From an uncultured Emticicia sp. (GTDB lineage: Bacteria; Bacteroidota; Bacteroidia; Cytophagales; Spirosomataceae), in NCBI RefSeq assembly GCF_937903345.1, contig NZ_CALCZQ010000063.1:1-64000 (forward strand): a stretch of DNA of 64,000 nucleotides, read 5' to 3'. Below, in pieces: positions 27,336-36,242 of this stretch. Under the pieces are notes generated by a model, which was not told where the DNA came from, made no database searches, and was given only the letters and a program-made list of their open reading frames with translations. Numbering within the stretch: position 1 is the first letter of the stretch; each line of letters starts with the position of its first letter. Both the position numbers and the translations under genes were made by a program.

Positions 27336-28766
27336 ATGAATTACGATTTTAAAAATTACAAAACTGAAAATTTCTTCGATGAAATGATTACTCCAGAAGG
27401 AAATTCTCGAGAAGGCAATCAGGCTCTAAAGGGAACAATTGAAAATCTTGCTTTTGATAACCTAAAAAATAAACAGAAAGCAGCTGAACGTTCGATGGTG
27501 TCAGCTGGAATTACATTTAACGTTTATTCAGAAGACGGAGGAACGGAGCGAATTATCCCGATTGACATCGTACCAAGAGTAATTGACTCACAGGAATGGG
27601 ACAATATCGAAAAAGGTTTAATTCAGCGAATCACTGCATTGAATATGTTTTTACAAGATGTTTATAATGAGCAGAAAATTATTCGAGATGGGATAGTTCC
27701 TCGTGAAATAATCGAATCGAGTAAAGGTTTTTTACCTGAATGCAAAGGACTTACTCCTCCGAAAGGCGTTTGGATTCATATCACTGGTACTGACCTCATA
27801 AGAGATAATAATGGAGTTTTTACAGTTCTAGAAGATAACTTGCGTTGTCCTTCAGGGGTTTCATATATGCTTGAAAATCGTGAGTTATCGAAGCAGACTT
27901 TCCCTGATGTACTTTCAAAAACTAATGTCCGCTCAATTTCTGAATATCCTGCAAAATTACTCGAAGTTTTGAGTTTTATTTCAGGTCGCCCCGACCCTAC
28001 CGTCGCGGTTCTTACTCCAGGAATTTATAACTCGGCTTATTTTGAGCATTCCTATTTAGCCCAACAAATGGGGGTCGAGTTAGTTGATTACCGAGATTTA
28101 GTTGTTGTTGGCGATTACCTAAAAATGCGAACTACAAAAGGCTTCAAGACAGTTAATGTACTTTATCGCAGAATTGATGATACATTCTTGGATCCAAAAA
28201 CTTTTAATCCACACTCTTTGATTGGTATTCCAGGATTATTTGATGTATACAAAAAAGGGAACATCGGTTTAGCGAATGCTCCAGGCACTGGTGTAGCCGA
28301 TGATAAAGTCGTTTATGCCTATGTACCTCGTATAATTAAATATTATTTGGGAGAAGAGGCAATTATTCCAAACGTGGAGACTTACCTGTGTGGAGAACCC
28401 GATTCAATGAAGTATGTGTTAGAAAACATAGAAAAACTGGTAGTAAAAGAAGCCAATGAAGCAGGTGGTTACGGAATGTTGATTGGTCCGAAAGCGAGTA
28501 AAGAAGAACACCAGAAATTTAGAAATTTAATTCAATCTAATCCAAGAAATTATATTGCCCAACCTACAATATCTCTTTCTCGTAGCCCTTGCCTAGTTGA
28601 AGATGGTCTTGAAGGTCGCCACGTTGATTTACGCCCTTATATTCTTTATGGTGACGGAATACACGTAACACCTGGTGGACTCACTCGTGTAGCATTGAAA
28701 AAAGGTTCTTTGGTCGTAAATTCCTCACAAGGTGGGGGAAGCAAAGATACCTGGGTACTTAAATAA
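27336..28766 (+). CDS. Circularly permuted type 2 ATP-grasp protein
   Basis: This 476-residue protein matches the CP_ATPgrasp_2 family (formerly DUF404/DUF407). Diagnostic stretches are FNVYSEDGGTERIIPIDIVP, TALNMFLQDVYNEQKI, LEDNLRCPSGVSYMLENR, and the ATP-binding KEANEAGGYGMLIGP. GLTRVALKKGSLVVNSSQGG closes the protein. Such enzymes are thought to form peptide-like amide bonds. They usually travel with an alpha-E domain protein and a transglutaminase-like or proteasome-related protease gene. None of these is adjacent here: the next gene codes for a DUF6580 membrane protein. The substrate is unknown. Confidence 0.93.
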   Translation: MNYDFKNYKTENFFDEMITPEGNSREGNQALKGTIENLAFDNLKNKQKAAERSMVSAGITFNVYSEDGGTERIIPIDIVPRVIDSQEWDNIEKGLIQRITALNMFLQDVYNEQKIIRDGIVPREIIESSKGFLPECKGLTPPKGVWIHITGTDLIRDNNGVFTVLEDNLRCPSGVSYMLENRELSKQTFPDVLSKTNVRSISEYPAKLLEVLSFISGRPDPTVAVLTPGIYNSAYFEHSYLAQQMGVELVDYRDLVVVGDYLKMRTTKGFKTVNVLYRRIDDTFLDPKTFNPHSLIGIPGLFDVYKKGNIGLANAPGTGVADDKVVYAYVPRIIKYYLGEEAIIPNVETYLCGEPDSMKYVLENIEKLVVKEANEAGGYGMLIGPKASKEEHQKFRNLIQSNPRNYIAQPTISLSRSPCLVEDGLEGRHVDLRPYILYGDGIHVTPGGLTRVALKKGSLVVNSSQGGGSKDTWVLK

Positions 28767-28780
28767 TTCTTTACTTTGAT

Positions 28781-28857
28781 TTCTGAGTTCTGAGTTTTTT
28801 TGTAATTTTGTTCACTTAATAATATTCTGTGTTAATTCAAAACTAAGCACTCAGAAT
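28781..28857. repeat. Heptad-period intergenic repeat with inverted copies
   Basis: TTCTGAG occurs twice in tandem (28781-28787 and 28788-28794). Related heptads occur in inverted orientation at 28843-28856 (CTAAGCA then CTCAGAA). Together they form a 7-base-period, hairpin-capable intergenic element. A -7-like TAATTTTG lies inside it at 28803-28810 and may drive the next gene. Confidence 0.5.
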
Positions 28858-28871
28858 TATAAACTTTTATC

Positions 28872-29426
28872 ATGAATATTACCCGTTTTTCAACATTAGT
28901 GGCAATCATAGTGCTAGCAGCAATAGCCAGATTCATACCACATCCTTTTAATTTCACCCCCATTGCAGCTATTGCATTGTTTGGTGGGGCATATTTTACC
29001 AATCGTTGGCAAGCACTATTTGTTCCAATGGCTGTAATGTTATTAAGTGATACAATCCTCGAAATCACTACTGGTTGGGGTTTTCACTCAGGAATGATAA
29101 TCGTTTATGCGGCCTTTGCCATGATTTCAGTTTTAGGAATGATTTTACTTAGAAATGTAAATTCCACTCGTGTAATTTCAGCTTCAATAATTAGTTCATT
29201 GATTTTCTTTTTAACAACAAACTTTGCTTTTTTATATCCTGAATCGTTGATAGCTGACCAAAGTATCGGAACCTACCCTCATAATTTAGGTGGTATACTA
29301 TCGTCATACATAGCTGGTTTGCCCTTCTTAAAAAATCAAATCTTAGGAGATTTATTCTATTCAGTAGTTTTATTTGGAGGATTTGCTTTATTGAAAAGAA
29401 AATTCGAATCCTTAAAAATAGCTTAA
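28872..29426 (+). CDS. DUF6580 family putative membrane transport protein
   Basis: This 184-residue integral membrane protein has about five helices and begins ITRFSTLVAIIVLAAIARFIPHP. The motif NFTPIAAIALFGGAYF is the hallmark of this family, which resembles ECF-type substrate-binding (S) components. A second signature is LPFLKNQILGDLFYS. It may be involved in vitamin or cofactor uptake, but no riboswitch or vitamin genes are nearby, so the substrate is open. It is followed by a strong terminator. Confidence 0.85.
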   Translation: MNITRFSTLVAIIVLAAIARFIPHPFNFTPIAAIALFGGAYFTNRWQALFVPMAVMLLSDTILEITTGWGFHSGMIIVYAAFAMISVLGMILLRNVNSTRVISASIISSLIFFLTTNFAFLYPESLIADQSIGTYPHNLGGILSSYIAGLPFLKNQILGDLFYSVVLFGGFALLKRKFESLKIA

Positions 29427-29447
29427 TTTTAAAACATAGATTGATTT

Positions 29448-29484
29448 AACGAGTATATTATCATCGATAGTATACTCGTTTTTT
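29448..29484 (+). terminator. Rho-independent terminator of the DUF6580 gene
   Basis: AACGAGTATA (29448-29457) pairs perfectly with TATACTCGTT (29471-29480) and is followed by a T-run. Confidence 0.85.
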
Positions 29485-29514
29485 ATGTTTCTTTATTGAT
29501 AATCTTTAATTTTT

Positions 29515-30765
29515 CTATAAAATTACAAACTCAACCCTACGATTCATCTTGCGGCCTTCTTCAGTATTGTTATCTGCAATAGGTTTTGTATCACCGTACC
29601 CTTTGAATTGAATTCTAAAGCCTGCTATGCCCTTGTTAATCAAATACTCACGCACATTATAGGCACGTTCGAGCGAAAGGCGTTTGTTTTGGGTCGGGTC
29701 TCCTACATTGTCAGTATGGCCCTCAACTATAATAGACATTTTGGAGTCATTTTTGAGCATTTTTAATAAGCCATCAAGTTGAACGTATGAATCGGGTAAA
29801 AGTTTTACCTCACCAATCTCAAAAAATACTTTATCAAGTCTAAATTTATTTTCTTCAATTTTAATTGGACTATTTTCTTTAGACTCTTCTTTCGCAACCT
29901 CAATTTTATAGTCTATTTTTGGAGCTTCTTCTTTTACAGTTTCTGGCTTTTTTACAACTTTATCAACCGGATTTAGATAAATACTCTGCGAAAATTGCTG
30001 ACTTTTAGCAACTTTAGATAAATCCATGCTTTCTTGAGAATTTTCGTAGCCTTTGGCCGATGCTATAAAAGTATAGGCTTCAGGTTTGATTTTGAATGAA
30101 TATTCGCCCGTAGCACTGGTTTTTATTGAATCGGATTTTTGTGCATCAAAGTCGAAACGATACAAAACATTTCCAATTATTGGTTTATTAGTTTTGGCAT
30201 CAATCAATTTTCCCTTAATTGTCAGCATAATTTCTTTTTCTGGCTCTTCATTTTTCTTGACATCTGTTGGAGCTGGAATTAATGGATTATTGATATGTAC
30301 ACCATAAAAATTCCAATATTGATGACTTTCTTCTGGTCGATTTTTACCTTCAATCAGGTTAAAAGTTTCAATTCCCGCATCAAGTTTCTCAAAATAAACC
30401 GTGAAACGATATTTTTCTTTAGGATTAACATTCATTTCTTCAGGCATTTCCGAAATTCCAGTGCATTTAATATATTTAAAACGTTTGCCATTTCCATTCA
30501 AATAACTTTTTGGATTGAAGGAAATAGTATAATTTGAACTCGGTTGATTTTGATTGGGAAAAGGAAACTGAAATTGAAAAGAATTATTTTTCTTTTGAGC
30601 AAGCTGATAGCTGAAAGAAACGATTGTATAAATACCCCGAATTTCGACTTTTGTGATGTCGGTTTCATAACTTGTTTGGTCGTCAATTTCAGGCATTTTA
30701 GTAATTAATTGACCAAAAGAATTCAGAAAAGATAAAGTTAAGATAGTTATGAGCAGTTTTTTCAT
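29515..30765 (-). CDS. OmpA-family protein with carboxypeptidase-regulatory-like domain
   Basis: The protein starts MKKLLITILTLSFLNSFGQ, a signal peptide; an in-frame ATG at 30792 would add nine residues ahead of it and is unlikely. After a beta-rich N-terminal region of about 160 residues there is a carboxypeptidase-regulatory-like module (LTIKGKLIDAKTNKPIIGNV to FIASAKGY). A Lys/Glu-rich linker follows (residues about 265-310). The C-terminal OmpA/MotB domain binds peptidoglycan: FEIGEVKLLPDSYVQLD, VEGHTDNVGDPTQNKRLS, GYGDTKPIADN, and the final NRRVEFVIL. It probably tethers the outer membrane to the cell wall. Confidence 0.9.
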   Translation of the reverse strand: MKKLLITILTLSFLNSFGQLITKMPEIDDQTSYETDITKVEIRGIYTIVSFSYQLAQKKNNSFQFQFPFPNQNQPSSNYTISFNPKSYLNGNGKRFKYIKCTGISEMPEEMNVNPKEKYRFTVYFEKLDAGIETFNLIEGKNRPEESHQYWNFYGVHINNPLIPAPTDVKKNEEPEKEIMLTIKGKLIDAKTNKPIIGNVLYRFDFDAQKSDSIKTSATGEYSFKIKPEAYTFIASAKGYENSQESMDLSKVAKSQQFSQSIYLNPVDKVVKKPETVKEEAPKIDYKIEVAKEESKENSPIKIEENKFRLDKVFFEIGEVKLLPDSYVQLDGLLKMLKNDSKMSIIVEGHTDNVGDPTQNKRLSLERAYNVREYLINKGIAGFRIQFKGYGDTKPIADNNTEEGRKMNRRVEFVIL

Positions 30766-30856
30766 TTTTTTATTATTGAAATTATTCCACAAAAAAAACG
30801 AATGTAGTGTTTTTTTAGTTTATTTGTAAGTGTTAATTATTGTTAAATTGATGTCA

Positions 30857-31351
30857 ATGAAAAAACTTAACGACCTCCTCCAACTCGGTGACCCACGATT
30901 GTATGAAGTTTGTGAACCGGTCTATGAGTATGAATTACCCCTAGTACAAGAATGGGTATCAGATTTACATAACGTAATGGAGGAAATAAGAGAAAAATAT
31001 CAATTTGGTAGAGGAATTGCCGCACCTCAACTTGGAGTAATGAAGCGTTTGATATATTTAAATTTGGATAAACCCAAAATAATCATCAATCCAGTTTTTG
31101 AATACCTCAGTGAAGAAATGTTTGAATTATGGGATGATTGCATGTCGTTTCCGAATCTATTAGTAAAAGTAAATCGACATAAAAATTTAACAATCAAGTA
31201 TTTAGACGAAAAATGGCAACAGCAAATTTGGCAGGTAGACGATTCCATTTCCGAACTCCTACAACATGAATATGATCATCTTAATGGAATTCTCTGTACT
31301 ATGCGAGCCATAGATAATCAATCGTTTAAGTGGCGACAAACGCCTGAATAA
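30857..31351 (+). CDS. Peptide deformylase-like protein
   Basis: The protein (164 residues from the ATG at 30857; upstream ATGs at 30830 and 30851 are in frame) has all three deformylase motifs in modified form. Motif 1 is GRGIAAPQLG (consensus GxGxAAxQ). Motif 2 is DDCMS instead of EGCLS, keeping the metal-binding Cys. Motif 3 is HEYDHLNG, with both His ligands and the catalytic Glu. It would remove N-formyl groups from peptides using Fe(II). The altered motif 2 and short length suggest a secondary deformylase paralogue rather than the housekeeping def, which is usually next to fmt or ruvX. It faces the MarR gene tail to tail with one base between them. Confidence 0.8.
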   Translation: MKKLNDLLQLGDPRLYEVCEPVYEYELPLVQEWVSDLHNVMEEIREKYQFGRGIAAPQLGVMKRLIYLNLDKPKIIINPVFEYLSEEMFELWDDCMSFPNLLVKVNRHKNLTIKYLDEKWQQQIWQVDDSISELLQHEYDHLNGILCTMRAIDNQSFKWRQTPE

Positions 31352-31352
31352 T

Positions 31353-31790
31353 TCACTTTTCACTTACATTTTTATGAATCGTATCCATGATTCTGACCAA
31401 ATGGTCATAGTCTTCATCAGTTAAACTACCCCAGGATTTTCTGCGAATTTCACCAATAACACTCAAGGCATTTTGGTGTAAATTTTCGCCTTCATCGGTT
31501 AAATAAATATTAAATTTGCGGCGGTCATCGTCGGCCATTTGGCGACGAACCAATCCTTTTTCTACTAATAAATCTAAGATTCGGGTAATTGTTGGGGCAT
31601 CTTTAGCGGCATCAATGGCCAAATCATTCTGACTGATTCCCGCTTTTGGTTTGATATGGTCAATCACTACCCATTGGTCAACGGTAAGGTCTATACCACC
31701 ATCGGTTAGTCCTTTTTGCATAAAACTACGAATACGCTTTATGGTTGTATCAATCTTAAAATAGTACGAACGCTTATCTGAGTGAGTCAT
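31353..31790 (-). CDS. MarR-family transcriptional regulator
   Basis: This 145-residue regulator has a winged-helix domain: DQWVVIDHIKPKAGISQNDLA is the first helices, DAPTITRILDLLVEKGLVRRQ is the recognition helix, and DDRRKFNIYLTDEGE is the wing. A C-terminal dimerisation helix follows. Members repress efflux, stress or aromatic-degradation genes and are released by small phenolic or oxidant ligands. No adjacent target operon stands out, because the next gene upstream is separated by 480 bases. It may regulate itself through its own AT-rich upstream region. Confidence 0.9.
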   Translation of the reverse strand: MTHSDKRSYYFKIDTTIKRIRSFMQKGLTDGGIDLTVDQWVVIDHIKPKAGISQNDLAIDAAKDAPTITRILDLLVEKGLVRRQMADDDRRKFNIYLTDEGENLHQNALSVIGEIRRKSWGSLTDEDYDHLVRIMDTIHKNVSEK

Positions 31791-32221
31791 ATTTTTTAAA
31801 TTCAGTCTTACTATACTTTAGAATACTTTAAGTTTATAATCAAAACTTACCTCTACTTTGACCATTTTAAACGCTATCCAAATTATATTCGGCCTATATT
31901 TTATAATCTAAAGAAATTAATTATTACAAAAGTAAAAAAAACCTTTAATTATTGATATACTAATAATTGCTGTTCTATAATATATTCAAAATTTCGGATC
32001 GATTCATACAATTGAACGCGAGAGTCTATTACAAAATAATTTTTCAGTTATGCTTCAATTTTTATATCTGTTTTGCATAATTTCTTCACTTACTCATAAA
32101 TAGTCCACGGTCAATAATCCAAAGTGCAATCATAAGCTCAAGCTAATGGACAGGCATTTAACTATTTTGCAAATTTATCCGATTAATATTTTCTAATTAA
32201 TTACTATGAAAGAAATTAAAA
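31791..32221. other. Gene-free intergenic region upstream of the MarR gene
   Basis: No open frame can be supported here. The stretch just upstream of the MarR start is very AT-rich. A minus-strand -7-like TACTTTTG lies at about 31928-31936 without a clear -33 partner. A short heptad-period element (GTC at 32103 and 32110) is present. Confidence 0.4.
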
Positions 32222-32256
32222 AAAAGAAGAAAAAAGGGCGTAACTCATGACGCCCC
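32222..32256 (-). terminator. Rho-independent terminator of the alpha/beta hydrolase gene
   Basis: On the minus strand GGGCGT (32255-32250) pairs with ACGCCC (32241-32236) around an 8-base loop and is followed by a long T-rich run. It begins 15 bases after the stop. Confidence 0.85.
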
Positions 32257-32270
32257 TCAGAAGTTTTGAA

Positions 32271-33101
32271 TTAAGCCAAATTGTTCAGCCAAAGAATGAT
32301 TTTTTCAAAAACTACATCTTTTTCAGGTTCATTATGTGTTTCGTGATATAAGCCTTCAAGGGAAAAAAATGTAAGGATTTTACCTGCTTTTTCAGCAAAA
32401 AGTTTGCTACCTTGATGAGAAGTAAGGCGGTCGGCGGTACCGTGATAGACCAAAGTTGGAATCCTTAATTTATCAGCATTATCAATTGCCCACTGCCCTG
32501 TTTCAATCATTTCAATACCCATTTTTGCCGAAACTTTATCATGTACGAGCGGGTCATCATTGTATTTTTTTACTTCTTCTACATCACGTGAGATTGCTGA
32601 AGAATCTAAGCCACTACTCATTGACAAAAAAGGGAAGATTCCCTTGAGTAGCCTTCCTACTTTAAGTTTGGCAGGAGCTGGCTGAAATGCCAATTGAAAA
32701 TATGGAGAAGACAGAATCGCTCCCTCAATTTTAGGCTGACATCGAAGGAGATAATTAGCTATCAAATTCCCGCCCATGCTATGTCCATAAAGTATTTGTT
32801 TAGCATAAGGAAAATGAACGGAAGTAGCTTTCAAAAGTGAATCTACATCTTTCAAGAAAGTATCAAAATCGGGAAAATGTCCACGTTGACCCTCAGATTT
32901 GCCATGTCCACGATGGTCACATCCAATTACGGCATAGCCATTGCTGGTAAACATTTCAGCTACATGTTCATAGCGATTAATATGCTCGCCCATGCCGTGC
33001 ATGATACAAATAACAGCCTTTGTAGGCATTTGCGTCTCCCATTTTTTGCCGTGTATATTAAGTCCATCAGAAGTTTTCCAAGATAATTCAGTAGCGTTCA
33101 T
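32271..33101 (-). CDS. Alpha/beta hydrolase, monoacylglycerol lipase-like
   Basis: This 276-residue cytoplasmic serine hydrolase has the Hydrolase_4 / monoacylglycerol-lipase pattern. The oxyanion-hole HGMGEH lies near residue 35, CDHRGHGKSEG follows, and the nucleophile elbow is GHSMGG with Ser near residue 112. The acid is in YHGTADRLT and the catalytic His in GLYHETHNEP near the C-terminus. It probably cleaves monoacylglycerols or lysophospholipids. It is monocistronic with its own terminator. Confidence 0.92.
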   Translation of the reverse strand: MNATELSWKTSDGLNIHGKKWETQMPTKAVICIMHGMGEHINRYEHVAEMFTSNGYAVIGCDHRGHGKSEGQRGHFPDFDTFLKDVDSLLKATSVHFPYAKQILYGHSMGGNLIANYLLRCQPKIEGAILSSPYFQLAFQPAPAKLKVGRLLKGIFPFLSMSSGLDSSAISRDVEEVKKYNDDPLVHDKVSAKMGIEMIETGQWAIDNADKLRIPTLVYHGTADRLTSHQGSKLFAEKAGKILTFFSLEGLYHETHNEPEKDVVFEKIILWLNNLA

Positions 33102-33163
33102 ATTATTAATTGGGTAGGTTTAAGCCATAAATATAGATAAATAAAGCGATATTTTGCAGCAAG

Positions 33164-33194
33164 TTGGTGACTTGGGTTGGTTTTTTTATATTTG
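33164..33194 (+). promoter_or_regulatory. Preserved promoter of the decayed AAA-ATPase gene
   Basis: TTGG (33164-33167), a 19-base spacer and TATATTTG (33187-33194) match the Bacteroidota -33/-7 consensus. It lies 44 bases before the original ATG at 33238. Confidence 0.5.
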
Positions 33195-33237
33195 TAAGGT
33201 TTTGCATCATAAAGATGTATATAAATGATAGTTGAAA

Positions 33238-34118
33238 ATGATTGATTACATAAAGCTATAAGTATTTATATCTATCCAAGAACTAAAATTGGAGTTAAAC
33301 CCAAACAAAATTTTGATTGGCAGTAACGGTGCTGAAAAAAGCAATTTTGTGTCATTTTTTAAATTGATAAATGCTATTTTCAATCAAAGGTTGCAGAAAT
33401 TTATTTTAGTAGAAAAGGTTGATAATATTATCTATTTTAAAAGAAAGACAACAGAAAGCCTATTTGGTAAATTAAATTTTAGCAATGGCTTAGATTTAAC
33501 TACCGCTGACTATTTCCATTTATCCCAAGTTAAAGAAGGTGGATTATTTATTGAAAAGTAGGCATCTGGTTATATTGTAAGGAAGGATGATTCATTTTAT
33601 AATTATTACATCTATGGTAATTTAGAAGAAAGTCATATCGCTAAATCATCTTCTATTAGAGGTGGTGAGTTTTTAAGAACGCAGTTGTCAAATATTCAAG
33701 TTTTTCATTTTCAAAATACATTATCAACATCTTATTTGAAAAGAGCCTGCGACATTAATGATAATCAATATTTTAAGCAAGATGGACGCAATTTGCCCGA
33801 TTTTCTATACTTAATTAAGGTAATCACCCTTAAATATTTTCGAGAATAGAGAAAACCGTTCAAGCAGTAGCTCCATACCTTGATAGATTTACGTTAGGGG
33901 CAACAATTCATGAATTTTGTAATCCCGAAATGATAAACGATGGACCAATAAATGCATCTTCAAAAAGACTTTCAAAAATTATAAAAGGCTATTACTCAGA
34001 AAATGAGAATATCAAGGTTATTTATGGTTCGTTGCTTGCCCAAGGCATTGGATTACCAAAAATTAGAGCAAAATGCACTCAATTTAATGAATAGATTACA
34101 AAATTAGAAAGTATATAG
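33238..34118 (+). pseudogene. Decayed AAA-family ATPase fused by deletion to the end of a DUF4276 gene
   Basis: From the ATG at 33238 the frame reads MIDYIKL, a stop (33259), then SIQELKLELNPNKILIGSNG followed by AEKSNFVSFFK. This is the N-terminus of an OLD/RecF-like AAA ATPase whose Walker A has Glu in place of the invariant Gly. A second stop (TAG, 33559) is followed by about 95 more sensible codons. A frame change near 33840 restores SRIEKTVQAVAPYLDRFTL. The same frame then runs into PEMINDGPINASSKRL, IGLPKIRAKCTQFNE, a TAG where Trp is expected, and ITKLESI. That last part resembles the C-terminus of DUF4276 proteins, which are often the second gene of such cassettes. At least three stops, a frameshift, a Walker A mutation and a large internal deletion show that the locus is dead. 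Confidence 0.75.
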
Positions 34119-34171
34119 GATTAATTTATTCGAGAAATCAATACATACACTTCAAAACAACAACAAAACCA

Positions 34172-35698
34172 ATGAAACAAGTATTAAAAACACTTAAAAT
34201 CGAATTACTCAACAATGGAGTCAGTACAGGCTTAGAAAGTTGGACAGGTGGCGGAAATTTACTTAGTTCGTACTCACCAGTAGATGGCGAATTAATTGGA
34301 CAAGTAAAGCAAGCCAATAAAGAAGATTACGACAAAGTCATTGAAAAAGCCAATGCTGCATTTAAGGTTTGGCGGACAATTCCTGCTCCAAAACGTGGTG
34401 AAATCGTACGACAAATGGGTGATGCTTTGCGTGAAAACAAAGATGCTTTAGGTCGATTGGTCAGCTACGAAATGGGCAAAAGTCTGCAAGAAGGATGGGG
34501 AGAAGTGCAAGAAATGATTGATATTTGTGATTTCGCTGTCGGACTATCTCGCCAACTTTATGGTCTTACGATGCACTCTGAGCGTCCGCAGCACCGAATG
34601 TATGAACAGTGGCATCCACTTGGAATTGTTGGAATTATTTCAGCATTCAATTTTCCAGTGGCAGTTTGGTCTTGGAATACCATGTTGGCATGGATTTGTG
34701 GTGATGTTTGCGTTTGGAAACCTTCTGAAAAAACACCTTTGACCGCTATTGCTTGTCAAAATATTATCCAAGAAGTTTTACACAAAAATGCTATTCCAGA
34801 AGGTGTTTCTTGTTTAATCATTGGAGATAGAAATGTTGGCGAATGGCTATCAAACGATACGAATGTTGCGTTAGTTTCAGCCACAGGCTCTACACGAATG
34901 GGCAAATCAGTTGGGCAAGCGGTAGCAGCTCGATTTGGTAAAAGTTTATTAGAGTTGGGCGGAAACAATGCCATTATTGTTACACAAAATGCTGATTTAG
35001 AAGTAGTTATTCCTGCCGTGGTCTTTGGAGCAGTCGGTACTGCTGGCCAACGTTGCACAACCACTCGTCGTTTATTCTTACACGAAAGCATGTACGAAGA
35101 AGTGAAGAATCGTTTAGTGAAAATCTACGCTCAACTTCGTATCGGCGACCCTTTAGATATGAACAACCACGTTGGTCCATTGATTGATATTGATGCAGTG
35201 AATAATTATAAAACAGCCATCGAAAATATTAAAATTGAAGGCGGAAATGTGCTTTGCGGAAATGCGGTTTTAGAAGGAAAAGGCTATGAATCAGGTTGTT
35301 ACGTCAAACCAACAATCGTTGAAGTTGAGACTCAAAGCCAGACAGTTTGCCACGAAACCTTTGCACCGATTTTATATTTAATGAAATTCAAAACCCTTGA
35401 TGAGGCAATCGAACTACAAAATGCCGTTCCGCAAGGACTTTCGTCCTCAATATTTACCTTAAATATGCGTGAAGCTGAGCAGTTTTTGTCTTATACTGGT
35501 TCAGATTGTGGAATCGCAAATGTAAATATCGGAACCTCTGGGGCAGAAATTGGTGGAGCATTCGGTGGAGAAAAAGAGACTGGTGGCGGTCGTGAGAGTG
35601 GCTCTGATGCTTGGCGAAACTACATGCGTCGTCAAACAAATACTATCAATTATAGTACACAACTACCTTTAGCTCAAGGAATAAAGTTTGATTTGTAA
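34172..35698 (+). CDS. Aldehyde dehydrogenase, ALDH7 type (aminoadipate-semialdehyde dehydrogenase-like)
   Basis: This 508-residue NAD-dependent enzyme has catalytic Cys295 in GTAGQRCTTTRR and general base Glu261 in LELGGNNA. The coenzyme motif is SATGSTRMGKSVG, and the early IISAFNFPVAVWSWN is also present. GTSGAEIGGAFGGEKETGGGRESGSDAW (read in two parts) and the RQTNTINYS tail are typical of the ALDH7/antiquitin group. That group oxidises alpha-aminoadipate semialdehyde (piperideine-6-carboxylate) in lysine catabolism. The facing gene codes for an Lrp/AsnC regulator, which supports an amino-acid degradation role, although the two genes are convergent. No other lysine-degradation gene is visible in the window. 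Confidence 0.92.
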   Translation: MKQVLKTLKIELLNNGVSTGLESWTGGGNLLSSYSPVDGELIGQVKQANKEDYDKVIEKANAAFKVWRTIPAPKRGEIVRQMGDALRENKDALGRLVSYEMGKSLQEGWGEVQEMIDICDFAVGLSRQLYGLTMHSERPQHRMYEQWHPLGIVGIISAFNFPVAVWSWNTMLAWICGDVCVWKPSEKTPLTAIACQNIIQEVLHKNAIPEGVSCLIIGDRNVGEWLSNDTNVALVSATGSTRMGKSVGQAVAARFGKSLLELGGNNAIIVTQNADLEVVIPAVVFGAVGTAGQRCTTTRRLFLHESMYEEVKNRLVKIYAQLRIGDPLDMNNHVGPLIDIDAVNNYKTAIENIKIEGGNVLCGNAVLEGKGYESGCYVKPTIVEVETQSQTVCHETFAPILYLMKFKTLDEAIELQNAVPQGLSSSIFTLNMREAEQFLSYTGSDCGIANVNIGTSGAEIGGAFGGEKETGGGRESGSDAWRNYMRRQTNTINYSTQLPLAQGIKFDL

Positions 35699-35715
35699 GA
35701 TAGATTTTAGATATA

Positions 35716-35750
35716 AGACAAGGGACAAAAAATATATTGTCTCTTGTCTA
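35716..35750. terminator. Bidirectional terminator-like hairpin built from heptad repeats
   Basis: AGACAAGGGACAA (35716-35728) pairs with TTGTCTCTTGTCT (35737-35749) with one G-U. It lies between two convergent genes, and its right arm overlaps the stop of the Lrp gene. GAC/GTC triplets recur every seven bases within each arm. No strong T-run follows on either strand. Confidence 0.5.
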
Positions 35751-36209
35751 AATATCCAACTTCGTTTCATTCTTAATCTCACTCATCACAAATGTACTGT
35801 GTGTGCTACCGATATTTTCGAGTGATGCCAATTTATTCATTAAAAAGCTTTGGTATTCTCTCATATCTTCCACCACAACTTTTATCATAAAATCGTATTC
35901 TCCCGAAATATTATGGCATTCGATTACTTCATTCAGTTTCACAATTTCCAACACAAACTTTTTGCCTGCTTCTTGGGCGTGCTCTTTTAGGCGAATATTA
36001 CAAAAAACCATCAAGTCTTTTCCCACTTTTTCACGGTCTATAACTGCCACATATTTTTTTATTACGCCGTCATTTTCCAATCGTCTTACACGTTCATAAA
36101 CGGGCGTAGGCGAAAGATTTAAACGAGAAGCCAATTCTTTGGTGGTCAGATGAGCGTTTTCTTGCAGCGACTTCAAAATTTCACGGTCGGTACTATCTAA
36201 TTTTTGCAT
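35748..36209 (-). CDS. Lrp/AsnC-family transcriptional regulator
   Basis: This 153-residue regulator has an N-terminal HTH (LDSTDREILKSLQENAHLTT, then ELASRLNLSPTPVYERVRRL). The C-terminal RAM/ligand-binding domain has VIECHNISGEYDFMIKVVVED and the SLENIGSTHSTFVMSE end. Such proteins form octamers and respond to amino acids. It lies tail to tail with the ALDH7-type gene, so regulation of that enzyme is plausible but not proven. A well-formed promoter lies upstream on the minus strand. Confidence 0.95.
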   Translation of the reverse strand: MQKLDSTDREILKSLQENAHLTTKELASRLNLSPTPVYERVRRLENDGVIKKYVAVIDREKVGKDLMVFCNIRLKEHAQEAGKKFVLEIVKLNEVIECHNISGEYDFMIKVVVEDMREYQSFLMNKLASLENIGSTHSTFVMSEIKNETKLDI

Positions 36210-36242
36210 AGATAAAATGTCGTTTTTATCAAATATTTATGT

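Noticed and set aside
33289..33561. 90-codon open frame starting at TTG
   Set aside because: It is only the middle piece of the decayed ATPase gene, as coding sense continues before the TTG and after the stop.
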